Positions 41,102 through 50,334 of a stretch of 64,000 bases of DNA are shown in pieces; position 1 is the stretch's first letter; each line of letters opens with the position of its first letter. A program made the translations under genes and the position numbers. This DNA is from an uncultured Pseudomonas sp. GTDB lineage: Bacteria > Pseudomonadota > Gammaproteobacteria > Pseudomonadales > Pseudomonadaceae. Where the stretch lies: positions 1-64,000 of the forward strand of contig NZ_CAMPHV010000005.1 of NCBI RefSeq assembly GCF_946886105.1, given 5' to 3'. The notes below the pieces were generated by a model, which was not told the DNA's origin, ran no database searches, and saw only the letters and a list, made by a program, of their open reading frames with translations.

Positions 41102-41803
41102 ATGCCACATATCCTGCACCTGGATGCCAGCGCCCGCCCCGGCCTCGCCGGCAAGGATCAACACGGTTCGCACAGTCGCAACCTCAGCCAACGCTTTGTC
41201 AGCCAATGGCTGGCCCGTCGCGCGCAAGATACTCTCACCTACCGTGACATTGGCCAAAACCCGCCGTCCTTTATCAGCCATGACTGGATCGCGTCGTCCT
41301 TCACCCCAGAGCCGCAACGCGAACCGTGGATGCGGGAAACCCTGGCGGAGAGCGACCAACTGGTCGATGAGTTGATTGCCGCGGACGTGCTGGTGATCGG
41401 CACGCCGCTCTATAACTTCGGCATGCCGGCCGCGCTCAAGGCGTGGATCGACCAGGTCGTGCGCCCTGGCAGAACCGTGGACATCGATGAGAGCAACCCG
41501 CTCGACCCTTACGTGCCGAAGCTGGCCGACCGGCCACGGCATGCCGTCATCCTCACGGCCAGAGGCGGCATCGGCTTCGACGTCGGTGGCGAGATGGCCC
41601 ATATGAATCATCTGGAACCGAACCTGATCACCGCCCTCGACTTTATCGGCATCACCCAGGTGCACCAGATCGCCATCGAGGGTCAGGAAGTGGGTGGGGA
41701 GCTGCTGGCCGAGTCAGTGGCTCAGGCCCTGAACAAGGTCGATGCCTTGGTCGCGGAGCTGCAGCGGGCGCTGCAGGTGAAGCGGACGCCGGAACCGGCC
41801 TGA
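41102..41803 (+). CDS. azoR: FMN-dependent NAD(P)H azoreductase/quinone reductase
   Basis: This 233-residue flavodoxin-fold enzyme of the AzoR family reduces quinones and azo compounds. The N-terminal phosphate-binding segment (LHLDASARP...SHSRNLSQ) and GTPLYNFGMPAALKAWIDQV contact FMN. AAGGAG lies eight bases upstream of the ATG at 41102, which decides the start over an ATG ten codons earlier. The divergent LysR gene suggests control by an electrophile or quinone. The C-terminal tail is slightly longer than usual. Confidence 0.88.
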   Translation: MPHILHLDASARPGLAGKDQHGSHSRNLSQRFVSQWLARRAQDTLTYRDIGQNPPSFISHDWIASSFTPEPQREPWMRETLAESDQLVDELIAADVLVIGTPLYNFGMPAALKAWIDQVVRPGRTVDIDESNPLDPYVPKLADRPRHAVILTARGGIGFDVGGEMAHMNHLEPNLITALDFIGITQVHQIAIEGQEVGGELLAESVAQALNKVDALVAELQRALQVKRTPEPA

Positions 41804-41897
41804 GATCCGCCGGCCTGCGCCCTGCGGTTTCCACCCGTCAGGGCGCGGCAAGCGAATAGCCCGGACATTCAGGATGACAAAAAGCCTGCGGCCCGCC

Positions 41898-42395
41898 TCA
41901 GTGTGGCCGCTGATTGATCAGGTAGGTCAGTAACTCCGGCTCGTCGGCATCGGCCAACTGTTGCACCGTGCGAAACGGCAGCTCGCTCAACATCGCCTGC
42001 CAGAACGGCGCGCCCAGCGGGTCCTGCGGGTACAGGCTGACCACCCAGGGCTGCTGGCTGGCGAGAATCACCTGTTCCACCAGCGCCCGACCGATGCCCT
42101 GCCGACGGTACTTCTTGAGAATGAACAGGTCGGCGAACTCCAGGGCATCCACCCCGGGGATTTCGCTGCGCTCGATCAACAGGAAGCCGGCGATAAAGCC
42201 CTCCACCAGAATCAATTGCGCGCTCCAGTCCGGGCACTGCCAGTACAACGCCAGATAGGCCTCGTGCACATAGAAACGCCCGTCGAGCTCGACATCCTCC
42301 TGCTCCCAGTCCGACGACTCGTAGGCGTAGAACTGATAAAGGTTGCGGATCAGCGGCAACTGCTCGGCAGTGGCAGGAACTAACTGGATGGACAT
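41898..42395 (-). CDS. GNAT-family N-acetyltransferase
   Basis: This 165-residue GNAT protein has the acetyl-CoA binding motif KKYRRQGIGRALVEQ at about 101-115. I chose the start MSIQLVPATAEQ at 42395. The substrate cannot be told from sequence. It is divergent from another GNAT gene, and a third lies 1 kb away, so the region groups three unrelated acetyltransferases. Confidence 0.85.
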   Translation of the reverse strand: MSIQLVPATAEQLPLIRNLYQFYAYESSDWEQEDVELDGRFYVHEAYLALYWQCPDWSAQLILVEGFIAGFLLIERSEIPGVDALEFADLFILKKYRRQGIGRALVEQVILASQQPWVVSLYPQDPLGAPFWQAMLSELPFRTVQQLADADEPELLTYLINQRPH

Positions 42396-42523
42396 GGCGC
42401 GCTCGGCAACATGGGGAAAGGTTTGCAGTTTAAAGCCCGCCAGCGGACACAGCATATGGAAACGCTACAATGCCCCGACGCCTCCCCCCCCCCGATCAGG
42501 CGCGCCCCGGAGCCCGACTCACG

Positions 42524-43204
42524 ATGTTCACCCTCGTACACCTGGACACCCCACCACCCGAGTCGCTGAACAGCCAGATTCTGCAGATGGTGGTGGATTA
42601 CCTCAGCGATATCAGCCCGGTGTCGCTGACGCCGAGCAACCCGCTCTACCAGTTGTACCAATATGTGATCGGCTACGAGATGCACCTGTACCTCCAGGCC
42701 ATGGACAGTGCCTCGGCTACCAGCGCGCAATTGCTTCTGGCCCTGGACGATCAGGACCCTTCCCAGGTGCTGGGGTTTGCCCTATACCTGCCGGCCACGG
42801 ATGACCCCGAAGCCTGCACCCTGGCCTATATCGCGGTCCAGGCCAGCGCCCGCCGACGCGGTATTGCCCGGGCCATGCTGCAGCAGATGATCGCTCGCCC
42901 CCCCCATGCCGAACTGGCCTGCGTCGCCAGAAAAGTACCGACCGTCGAGGCCATGGGCTTTCAGGTGCTGGCGGCACACGGCCCGCAAGTGCTGATGAGT
43001 ACCCGAAACCATGGCTCGAACGGCATGGTGGCGGTGCAGGACTTGGCGCCCATCTTTCAATCCAAGGAAGTCCGGCAGATCCATGCCTACCTGGTGAAGC
43101 AGCACGGCAAGAAGGCCATGAGCGAGGCGGAGAAACAGCGCGACCGCCAACTCGACCAGATGGCCCGGCAAGCGCAGACGCTGGTGGGCGAGCGGCGTGC
43201 ATAG
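42524..43204 (+). CDS. GNAT-family N-acetyltransferase with long C-terminal extension
   Basis: This 226-residue protein has a GNAT core (about 1-135) with the motif ASARRRGIARAMLQQM. A charged helical tail of about 70 residues follows, rich in Lys, Arg and Gln. The ATG at 42524 follows a weak GGAG; an alternative in-frame ATG at 42470 would place a C10 tract (42484-42493) inside the coding region. The substrate is unknown. Confidence 0.8.
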   Translation: MFTLVHLDTPPPESLNSQILQMVVDYLSDISPVSLTPSNPLYQLYQYVIGYEMHLYLQAMDSASATSAQLLLALDDQDPSQVLGFALYLPATDDPEACTLAYIAVQASARRRGIARAMLQQMIARPPHAELACVARKVPTVEAMGFQVLAAHGPQVLMSTRNHGSNGMVAVQDLAPIFQSKEVRQIHAYLVKQHGKKAMSEAEKQRDRQLDQMARQAQTLVGERRA

Positions 43205-43320
43205 GGTCTGATCGCGCCTATATCCAAACGAGCGAGCGGCGAGCGATTCGCGAATGTCGTGACGCGGAGCGTCAGACGGCTCGACGTGGGGGCCATCAGA
43301 AGCCGCTGCGGCTGGCCTGC

Positions 43321-43380
43321 GTAGGGTGCGCTGTGCGCACCACTGACAACCGAGTGCCTGGTGCGCACGGCGCACCCTAC
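43321..43380. repeat. Palindromic repeat pair between GNAT genes
   Basis: GTAGGGTGCGCTGTGCGCACC (43321) and the near-complement GGTGCGCACGGCGCACCCTAC ending 43380 form a long hairpin of REP type. Just upstream (about 43255-43290) are fragments of the GTGACGCGGAGCGTC family seen near the second RAYT. Confidence 0.75.
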
Positions 43381-43419
43381 AAGCCGGTGTCATCGAAACA
43401 ATAATTCTGAGACAGCCCG

Positions 43420-43845
43420 CTATATCAACCGCTTCTGGAGAAAGAAGCGCTTGCGCCCTGGCGGGAAATCATCGAGGTGACCGAACTCGCTGAAACCATG
43501 CTTCTGATAGAACGCCGGCGCCTGGAAATCGAAGGTGTCGAGCCAGATGCCGACACAGCCTTTTTCTCGCGCAAGCGCTTCGGCCATATCCATCAGACGT
43601 GACCCTGTGCCCTGCCCCCTGGTTTGCTCGGGTATGGCAAGCAATTCGATAAATAACCAGCGATAAAATATCTCGCCATAGAGGCCGCCGATGACTTCAT
43701 TGCTGTCCTCGTCGCGAACTAACAGCGCAATTTTTTCTGGTTTTGGATCACCCGCCTGAGCAAGGTTATAGGCCCGCAAGGGCTTGAGAATAGCTGAGCG
43801 CTCATCTTCCCCCGGGTTTGCCGACACTTCGATACGCATACTCAT
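43420..43845 (-). CDS. GNAT-family N-acetyltransferase
   Basis: This 141-residue GNAT protein has the motif QTRGQGTGSRLMDMAEALARE, a conserved GIWLDTFDFQAPAFYQKHGF segment and the substrate-side motif GGLYGEI. The start MSMRIEVSAN at 43845 fits the family better than the longer frame. It is convergent with the preceding GNAT gene. Substrate unknown. Confidence 0.85.
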   Translation of the reverse strand: MSMRIEVSANPGEDERSAILKPLRAYNLAQAGDPKPEKIALLVRDEDSNEVIGGLYGEIFYRWLFIELLAIPEQTRGQGTGSRLMDMAEALAREKGCVGIWLDTFDFQAPAFYQKHGFSEFGHLDDFPPGRKRFFLQKRLI

Positions 43846-44296
43846 TCGCCAACCCTGCCGATATTTCGATTGAATTGATATTGATCGTTCCCTGGCTCCG
43901 GCGTCCACCCAACAAGCCGCGCAAGTCGTGACGCACAGCTTCGCAGGCTTGCCATCAATTCGGCATCAAGGCTGCATTGCGTCGGGCCGGAAAAGCTTGC
44001 GCGCGAGCAGTTGTAGGGATGGCGCAACGCCTGCTCGCCTACGTCGCCGGCACGCTGTCGCCTGCGGTTGCGGCTCGTCGGCCAGGTTGGTAGGGTGATT
44101 GCGCACTAGGTTGCGGACTCCTAGTACCGGGGTCCAGATTGACTGCAGCGCCGTTAAAAAACGTAGGTAGCCTGGGCTCGCATTCGAGGGCATTTTTAAC
44201 CAAGAAGCGCCACGCAGGTAGTTTTTCAACCGCCTGCTAAATGTCGCACCGCGTGAGCAGCGGTAACTTCACGCTCGGTTTGGTGAGAGTTCCAGG
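43846..44296. repeat. Spacer with second copy of the MITE-like element
   Basis: No gene is seen. Positions about 44150-44240, read on the minus strand, begin AGCAGGCGGTTGAAAAACTACC and share the left end and several internal blocks with the element at 18767-18912. The rest of the spacer shows nothing. Confidence 0.5.
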
Positions 44297-44644
44297 ATGA
44301 GACTGACCGTGACCGATATCCCGCTCGTTGCCTATCTGAAAGACGCTCAAGGGCGTTCGTTCGCCGATTCCGATATAGCGCCCGACCAGTTGCTGGTCGT
44401 GTCCGCCGACGTTCAGCAGGAAGCGCTCAATACCTTGTCTGCAGCCGGTTTTCTCGTGCAGATCACCGGCGATGCCACCTTGCTGCTGACGGCGCCGAAA
44501 GAGCGCTTCGAACGCGTTTTCAACGCCAGTCTCGAGTACCGCGATCAGGCTTTTCGATGGTCCTCGCCGCCGACGATCCCGTCGGCCTGGGGCGCTTGGC
44601 TGGCAGCCGTATTGCCAGCGATGCGTCCACAATACTTCTCGTAG
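44297..44644 (+). CDS. Propeptide-like small protein preceding a subtilisin-family protease
   Basis: This 115-residue protein resembles the pro-region of the next gene. Its LSAAGFLVQITGDATLLLTAPKERFERVF aligns by eye with LQRLGFTVHSTSEATISISGEKRLFEDVF in the protease (about residues 58-84). No signal peptide. It lies 72 bases upstream of the protease in the same direction. A free-standing propeptide homologue could act as inhibitor or folding chaperone of the protease; this is inference. Confidence 0.6.
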   Translation: MRLTVTDIPLVAYLKDAQGRSFADSDIAPDQLLVVSADVQQEALNTLSAAGFLVQITGDATLLLTAPKERFERVFNASLEYRDQAFRWSSPPTIPSAWGAWLAAVLPAMRPQYFS

Positions 44645-44716
44645 TTCGCCGTGGGAAAAGTCGACCCGTCAGAAATGGCGGGTCATATCCTTTAAATTCT
44701 CATGGAGAGAATTCTT

Positions 44717-46261
44717 ATGGCTACTGCCTCTAATAACCCACAAGGTGAACTGGTTACCGCGGTGGTGTCGCCGCGCTCGCTGGGCGGCGTATCGTTGTTC
44801 GACGCAAGCGAACAGGACATTGCCCAGCACGCCGATAATTTTCGTTCGGCGCCGGAGGATATCCGCGATTCGGTCAAGGAGCTGCAACGGCTCGGCTTCA
44901 CCGTCCACTCGACCAGCGAAGCGACCATCTCCATATCGGGCGAAAAACGCCTGTTCGAGGATGTCTTCTCGAAAAAACTGAAGAAGGAAAAGGTCGCCCA
45001 GGCGGCGGGCCCGGAGATCGAGTTCTACGCCACGGCCGATCAGACGGTGCTGCAGGCCCCGGGTGATTTGGCCAATTTGATCGAAGGCGTGGCATTGGCC
45101 CAGCCGCCGACTTTCTTCGCGACAAGCCCCCTACCGCCGTTGGCGCCTGTCGCGGCCGGCGCCTACCGCTATCTGTTCGCGCCCGATGAAGTCGCGCTGC
45201 TGTTGCGCGCGACCCGTACCCATCGCACCGGGGCAACCGGCCGCGGGATCAAGGTGGCGATGGCGGATACCGGCTTCTACAAGCACCCGTTCTATAACGA
45301 GCATGGCTTCCGCACCTTGACCGCCCTGCTCGCCGCCGGTGCCAGCAACGCCAACACCGACGAGGTCGGTCACGGCACTGGCGAGGCGGCGAATATCTTC
45401 GCCACTGCCCCGGACATCACCTTGCAGCCGATCAAGATGGGCGATCCGATCGACTCGATCAAACTGGCACGCACTTCCGGCGCCCAGGTCATCACCAATA
45501 GCTGGGGTTACGACATCGACAGGGGCTCGATCACCTGGAGCACGCTGAGTCCGTATCTGAAGGCGCTGGCGCAGGAGGTGCAGCTGTGCATCAACGCGGG
45601 CATAAGCGTATGTTTCTCGGCCGGCAACGGCCATTACAGCTTCCCGGCCAGCATGCCGGGCGTGGTCGCGGTCGGCGGCGTGCACGTCAACTATCCGGAT
45701 CTGACCTTCGAGGCCTCGAACTATGCGAGCAGTTTCGTCAGCAAGATCTATCCGGGGCGCAAGGTGCCGGATGTCTGCGGGCTGGTCGGCAAGGCGGTCA
45801 ATATCGACGGCATCAAGGCGCCCTCGATCATGCTGCCGGTGCAGCCGGGGTCCTCGCTCGATCAGATCAGCCCGTCCACCGGCTCAACCGAAGACGGCTG
45901 GGGCATTTTCAGCGGCACGTCGGCGGCCAGTCCGCAGATCGCCGGCATCTGCGCCTTGATGCTGGAGAAGGACGCCACGCTGACCCCGGCCAAGATCAAG
46001 GAGAACCTGATCAAGTCGGCGCGAGACGTCCAGAGCGGCAGCTCCGCGATGGGCGATGTCGCCGGCGTCGGCAACGACCTGGCGACCGGCGCCGGGCTGG
46101 CCGATGCGAAGTGGGCGTACCTGATCTCCATGAGCGGCGTCGCGGCGCGTTTCTTCGAGGCGAGCCGCGACGAGAAAGTCGCGATGATCTCGTCCGGTCA
46201 GATGCCGCAGTTACCGCCTGAGTTCATGAACGACCTGATCGACACCCTGCGCTCGGTCTGA
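44717..46261 (+). CDS. S8 (subtilisin-like) serine peptidase
   Basis: This 514-residue protease has the catalytic triad Asp184 (MADTGF), His219 (VGHGTG) and Ser402 (SGTSAASP), with oxyanion Asn304 (SAGNG). Residues 1-135 form an activation-type pro-region. I chose the ATG at 44717, which has GGAGAG about seven bases upstream. There is no signal peptide, so it is either cytoplasmic or exported by an unusual route. It pairs with the propeptide-like gene upstream. Confidence 0.9.
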   Translation: MATASNNPQGELVTAVVSPRSLGGVSLFDASEQDIAQHADNFRSAPEDIRDSVKELQRLGFTVHSTSEATISISGEKRLFEDVFSKKLKKEKVAQAAGPEIEFYATADQTVLQAPGDLANLIEGVALAQPPTFFATSPLPPLAPVAAGAYRYLFAPDEVALLLRATRTHRTGATGRGIKVAMADTGFYKHPFYNEHGFRTLTALLAAGASNANTDEVGHGTGEAANIFATAPDITLQPIKMGDPIDSIKLARTSGAQVITNSWGYDIDRGSITWSTLSPYLKALAQEVQLCINAGISVCFSAGNGHYSFPASMPGVVAVGGVHVNYPDLTFEASNYASSFVSKIYPGRKVPDVCGLVGKAVNIDGIKAPSIMLPVQPGSSLDQISPSTGSTEDGWGIFSGTSAASPQIAGICALMLEKDATLTPAKIKENLIKSARDVQSGSSAMGDVAGVGNDLATGAGLADAKWAYLISMSGVAARFFEASRDEKVAMISSGQMPQLPPEFMNDLIDTLRSV

Positions 46262-46333
46262 GCCGCATCCGCACGCATGCTGTGCATACCGCGGATGCCG
46301 GCAAGCGCCGGCATCCGCTTCTTGGGCGTTGCC

Positions 46334-46531
46334 TCATAGCGCGATGCGTTCGATCAGTTCGCGAACATCGTCGAGATTGAGAGAATGGTCTGGAAAGCAA
46401 TTCTTGTATGACTCGACGGCGGCGGCCAGCAAGGTGCTGGCAATGATGAACGGCGGCACACCGCTGGCTTCCAGGCTGGAGACGGTCACCCGGACGACGC
46501 CGGCGCAATCGCGATAATCCTGTTCAGACAT
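46334..46531 (-). CDS. Small hypothetical protein
   Basis: This 65-residue helical protein (MSEQDYRDCAGVVRVTVSSLEASG...) has a coding-like composition. It is preceded on its strand by a pyrimidine-poor leader with GGG. It is convergent with the S8 protease gene, 72 bases from its stop. No family is recognised. The frame extends 98 codons upstream but without coding character. Confidence 0.5.
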   Translation of the reverse strand: MSEQDYRDCAGVVRVTVSSLEASGVPPFIIASTLLAAAVESYKNCFPDHSLNLDDVRELIERIAL

Positions 46532-46967
46532 GGTTAGACCCCCCTGCGTGGGCGCTGCTTTGCGCTTTCCAGCGCGCTCGCGTCGGTCCGATGAGGCGCG
46601 GGGACCTTGCAGCATCACCCCCGAAATGACCCTCCTTCCCTCGCTTATAAACATGATCGAAATGCCCCGCAAGGGCGCGACGCGACATCGCGGCCCAGCC
46701 GACCGCTGGCCGTACCATCGGTCTGAATGCCGGAACTTGGGGGCCCACAGCGGCCATGCATTATTGATCAACCCTGGCGGTCGGGAAGATATGGATTGAT
46801 CGTTCCCAGGCTCCAGCGTGGACACGCAGCCGCCTGGACGCGGGAACTATCGACTAAAAAGGCCCCCTTACTAGCAAGCCCTGGGTTAAAGCACACAACC
46901 TAGCCAGGCCCAGCCGCGGAGCCCCGGTGTCTCCGCCTTTCCTACGGACATAGACAAGGAATTACTC
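46532..46967. other. Intergenic region with a REP fragment
   Basis: No gene is seen. Near 46797-46850 there is a single arm of the ATCGTTCCCAGGCTCCAGCG repeat type that is abundant around the second RAYT. An AAGGAA ribosome site precedes the next gene. Confidence 0.4.
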
Positions 46968-48305
46968 ATGTCCCCCTTCGCTTACCTGACCCTCAAGACC
47001 CTACCTTTGGTATTTCTCAGCGCTGCAAGCACCACGGCGCTGGCCACCGACTTTCTGGTTACCACCGACCAAGATGAATTCGACGGAGTGTGCGACGTCC
47101 ATTGCTCGTTGCGCGACGCCATCCAGGCGGCGAACGAGCAGCCCGGGGCGGATAGCATTCGGTTGAACGGGACCTACCTCCTGAGTCGCGCGGCGCCAGA
47201 CGACAGCGCCTCGTATGACGAAGACGACAACCAGACGGGCGACCTCGATATCGCTGATGAACTGGTCATCCGCGGGCGGGGCGAAGCGATAACCGGGATT
47301 CGCAGCGAAGGCTCGAACGCGCGGATTTTCGAAGTGCTACCGGGAGCCCGCCTCACCCTCGAGCGCTTGCAGATCAGCGGCGGCTCGACACCCGCCTATG
47401 GCGGTGCGCTGAAAAACCACGGCGAAGCCATTCTGAGGCGGGTGACGCTCAGCGATAACCAGGCCAAAGCCAGGAGCGAAACCGACCCCAGCAGTGGCGG
47501 CGCCATCGCCAACTTCGGCACGCTGGAGATCTTTTCATCCAGGCTCATAGGCAATAAAGCCGAGAGCACCGAAAACCCCAGCTTTGCGGGTGCACTGTAC
47601 AACCAGGGCCAATTGCTCGTGCGCGACTCGCTGTTCGCGGACAACCGGGGCGGCTCCGACTACGGCTTCGCCGGAGCCCTGTACAACAGCGGCATGGCCG
47701 ACATTGCCCGTAGCGCCTTCGTTAACAACTGGACGCCCGAGTTTGGCAATGCCAGCGCCATCCTCAACGAAAAGGCCGGCGTGCTGAAGGTGTCCAATGC
47801 CACGTTCAGCCAGAACAATGCGTTGGCGGCAGTGATCCTCAATAAAGAACCTACTCGAGAAGGCACGCCCAGCCTGGAGCTGATCAACGTCAGCATCGTC
47901 GACAACCTCGGCGTGGGTGTGAGGAACGGCGGCAGGCTGCGGATTCGCAACAGCCTGATTGCCGGCATCAAGGACGAAATCGAGGGGTATTCAAACCCCT
48001 GCTGGAACTTCGGCAATCACTATCAGTTCGAGGCCAGGGGCCTGCTGCTCGGCAGCGCATCCAGCAATTGCCCGGCCGATCGGTATATCGATGACGCCGA
48101 AACCCTCACGCGCCTGGTTGAGCCCCTTTCCAGTGTCGATGAGCGCACCTATGTGCACGCACCGCGCGAGAACAGCCCAGCGCTGGATGCAGGGGTCGGC
48201 TCCTGCGCCGGGCACGACCAGCGTCGTCAGCCACGACCGCTCGATGGCGACGGTGACGGCGTAGCGGTGTGCGACCTGGGCGCTTATGAGTGGGCCAGAC
48301 CTTAG
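46968..48305 (+). CDS. Secreted beta-helix protein with CSLREA and choice-of-anchor Q regions
   Basis: This 445-residue exported protein has a signal peptide (about 1-26, cleaved after TALA). The CSLREA-type segment CDVHCSLRDAIQAAN lies at about 43-57. Parallel beta-helix repeats follow (GGALKNHGEA, GGAIANFGTL, GALYNQGQL, GALYNSGMA). The C-terminus SPALDAG...DGDGDGVAVCDLGAYEW is the choice-of-anchor Q signature. Such proteins are surface or secreted; no ligand can be named. Confidence 0.85.
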   Translation: MSPFAYLTLKTLPLVFLSAASTTALATDFLVTTDQDEFDGVCDVHCSLRDAIQAANEQPGADSIRLNGTYLLSRAAPDDSASYDEDDNQTGDLDIADELVIRGRGEAITGIRSEGSNARIFEVLPGARLTLERLQISGGSTPAYGGALKNHGEAILRRVTLSDNQAKARSETDPSSGGAIANFGTLEIFSSRLIGNKAESTENPSFAGALYNQGQLLVRDSLFADNRGGSDYGFAGALYNSGMADIARSAFVNNWTPEFGNASAILNEKAGVLKVSNATFSQNNALAAVILNKEPTREGTPSLELINVSIVDNLGVGVRNGGRLRIRNSLIAGIKDEIEGYSNPCWNFGNHYQFEARGLLLGSASSNCPADRYIDDAETLTRLVEPLSSVDERTYVHAPRENSPALDAGVGSCAGHDQRRQPRPLDGDGDGVAVCDLGAYEWARP

Positions 48306-48348
48306 CGGGCCGCGGATATCCCAATCAAGCACACTCACCGTTTGGGGT

Positions 48349-48738
48349 TTAGCCGTTACGCGCCTGCTCAACCCGCTCAACCCGCTCATCCGGCTCGTTT
48401 GGCGGCAAGTTCGGTGTCGAGTTGAGCGTCAGCCAGACCGCCCGCAGGATGTTGATCGCGGCCATGCTCAGGTGTTGTTCGGCGGCGTGCAGGGCCAGTT
48501 CGGCTGCCAGGCGTTTGTCGGCGGCGCTGAGATGCGCGGTTTTCTGGGTCATGTCCGCATCGACGCTGGTCAACAGTTCCTGGAGTTCCCGCACCGCCTG
48601 ATCCGATGCCTGACGCATGTCCGCCAGCAGGCGGCTGGCTTCGGCAGGCGTCATGGCCAGGGCGCGGACGCTGCGAAACGTCAGCCGGGCGGGCAAGGTG
48701 GCCAGATTGAAACCGGTCGAAAGTAGCTTGCCAATCAT
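48349..48738 (-). CDS. Hypothetical helical protein
   Basis: This 129-residue protein is mainly helix (about 25-105, with heptad-like spacing) and ends in an acidic tail with a small repeat (ERVERVEQ). The start MIGKLLSTGF at 48738 is preceded by AGGAGT on the minus strand. I recognise no domain. Its amphipathic helical look resembles phasin-like or membrane-associated proteins, but that is weak. Convergent with the beta-helix gene. Confidence 0.6.
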   Translation of the reverse strand: MIGKLLSTGFNLATLPARLTFRSVRALAMTPAEASRLLADMRQASDQAVRELQELLTSVDADMTQKTAHLSAADKRLAAELALHAAEQHLSMAAINILRAVWLTLNSTPNLPPNEPDERVERVEQARNG

Positions 48739-49059
48739 GCGAACGACTCCTGTAAACGAGTGTTTCAGCAGCCTACCAGAGTAAATCGGCAAAAAAATGC
48801 CTGCCCATCGCCTGCGCGAAACGAGCTCGTCGGACTGCCACTCCCAGGCCGGATGAGGGTTCGAGCACAACGACATCCGGCAAGCGGGCAACACAGCGCC
48901 AGCGTCGCGCCACCAAGCGAAGTACTGGTTGAACGGTGATGCGCCCTTCCGGCATCGAAGGATGCGCCTATAGGCACTTCGGAGTCGGATTCAGGCAGCC
49001 TTCGGCAAAGCGTTGCCCCTATGGTCACGGATCGTTTATCCGATCGATCTGGAGCTGAA

Positions 49060-49404
49060 ATGTCCGACTTCATCACTGTTTTGCGCGAAACCTGCCCTAC
49101 GCCCGTCGTGGACGCCACCAAGTGGAAACGCATCGGCGGCGACCCGCATACCGTGAACCTCAACGCCTACCTCTCCAAGGACGGCAGCAAGATCATGGGC
49201 ACCTGGATCTGCACCCCCGGCAAGTTCGAAGTGAATTACGACAAGTGGGAGTATTGCCACTTCCTCGACGGCTACTGCGTGATCACCCCGGAAGGCGAGC
49301 AGCCGGTGCACCTGAAGGCGGGCGACGTGTTCGTCATCGAGCCTGGGATGAAGGGCACCTGGGAAGTCGTGGAAACCGTGCGCAAGTATTTCGTCTTCGC
49401 CTGA
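49060..49404 (+). CDS. Cupin-domain protein
   Basis: This 114-residue single cupin of the Cupin_3 type has motif 1 around YDKWEYCHFLDGYCVITPEG and motif 2 HLKAGDVFVIEPGMKGTWEV. GGAG lies five bases before the ATG at 49060. Related small cupins are linked to (S)-ureidoglycine or sugar metabolism, but the substrate here is unknown. A REP arm follows at about 49424-49460. Confidence 0.85.
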   Translation: MSDFITVLRETCPTPVVDATKWKRIGGDPHTVNLNAYLSKDGSKIMGTWICTPGKFEVNYDKWEYCHFLDGYCVITPEGEQPVHLKAGDVFVIEPGMKGTWEVVETVRKYFVFA

Positions 49405-49501
49405 TACCGCGCTTTTTGATCGTTCCCACGTCGAGGCGTCGGCGTGGGACGCGGCTATCGCCGCCCCATCAGCCGTTAAGGTCGTGACGCAGTAGCGAGC
49501 G

Positions 49502-50245
49502 CTAGATCTTCACGCAGACGAATAGAGCATTACCCGAGGCCCCATCCCAGGGGATGAGCTTTTCGTAGTCATGCTCGAAAACATGGACCTCGAAGTACGG
49601 CCGCAAGATTTCCTGCAACTCGACGAAACCCAATGCGACCATCGGGTGCTCGTCGTGCCAAACCTGGGTTTCCCCATCGCTGGTTTTCTCGATGCTGAGT
49701 TTCAGCGACTGCTTCTCGCCATCGCCGCAGTAGTGCCAACCGGAACTGAAGACGAATCGGCTGCCATCGTGCTCGGCGCTATGGGTCACAGATAGCGCGT
49801 TGTCGATCTTGTGCTTGTCGACGACGTTGAAGCAGAAGACGCCGTCGCGGTTGAGCGCGTTATGCACGCTGAGAAGGCACGCCTTCAACCTCTCGAGCCC
49901 GCCGCTGTAATGGATGGAATAGAGGAAGCAGGTGATCAGGTCCAGCGGCTCGGCCACCTGGAAGTCACACATGTCCAGCAACGAGAACTGCGCCTGCGGG
50001 CAGCGAATGGCGGCTCTATCCAGCATCGGCTGATTGATATCGAGCCCGCCGCTTTGGTAGCCGAAATCGATGAAATGCCGCACATGCGGCCCCGTCCCGC
50101 AGGCGAGGTCGAGGTGTTTTTTGCCGCCGTTACCGAAAAGCTGCTGCAGCCGGTGCACGCAGTGGCTTTGCGCCTGGTAGTCGATGCCGGCACACATTAG
50201 ATCGTAATAACCGGAAAGGTCGGTATACAGGGCGTTGGCGGACAT
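49502..50245 (-). CDS. Class I SAM-dependent methyltransferase
   Basis: This 247-residue methyltransferase has motif I HLDLACGTGPHV at about 43-54 and the acidic residue of motif II in GLDIN. The C-terminal half has the beta-sheet insert typical of small-molecule methyltransferases (GDGEKQSLKLSIEK). The substrate is not evident. It lies tail-on to the cupin and 89 bases from the DJ-1 gene. Confidence 0.85.
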   Translation of the reverse strand: MSANALYTDLSGYYDLMCAGIDYQAQSHCVHRLQQLFGNGGKKHLDLACGTGPHVRHFIDFGYQSGGLDINQPMLDRAAIRCPQAQFSLLDMCDFQVAEPLDLITCFLYSIHYSGGLERLKACLLSVHNALNRDGVFCFNVVDKHKIDNALSVTHSAEHDGSRFVFSSGWHYCGDGEKQSLKLSIEKTSDGETQVWHDEHPMVALGFVELQEILRPYFEVHVFEHDYEKLIPWDGASGNALFVCVKI

Positions 50246-50334
50246 GGGGACCTGGCGGTTTCAGCGGGGATTGGGGGCGGCGCATCGTACACCAAGCGGC
50301 GGCTCGCGCATCGCTGGAAAACGCCTTGCAATTC

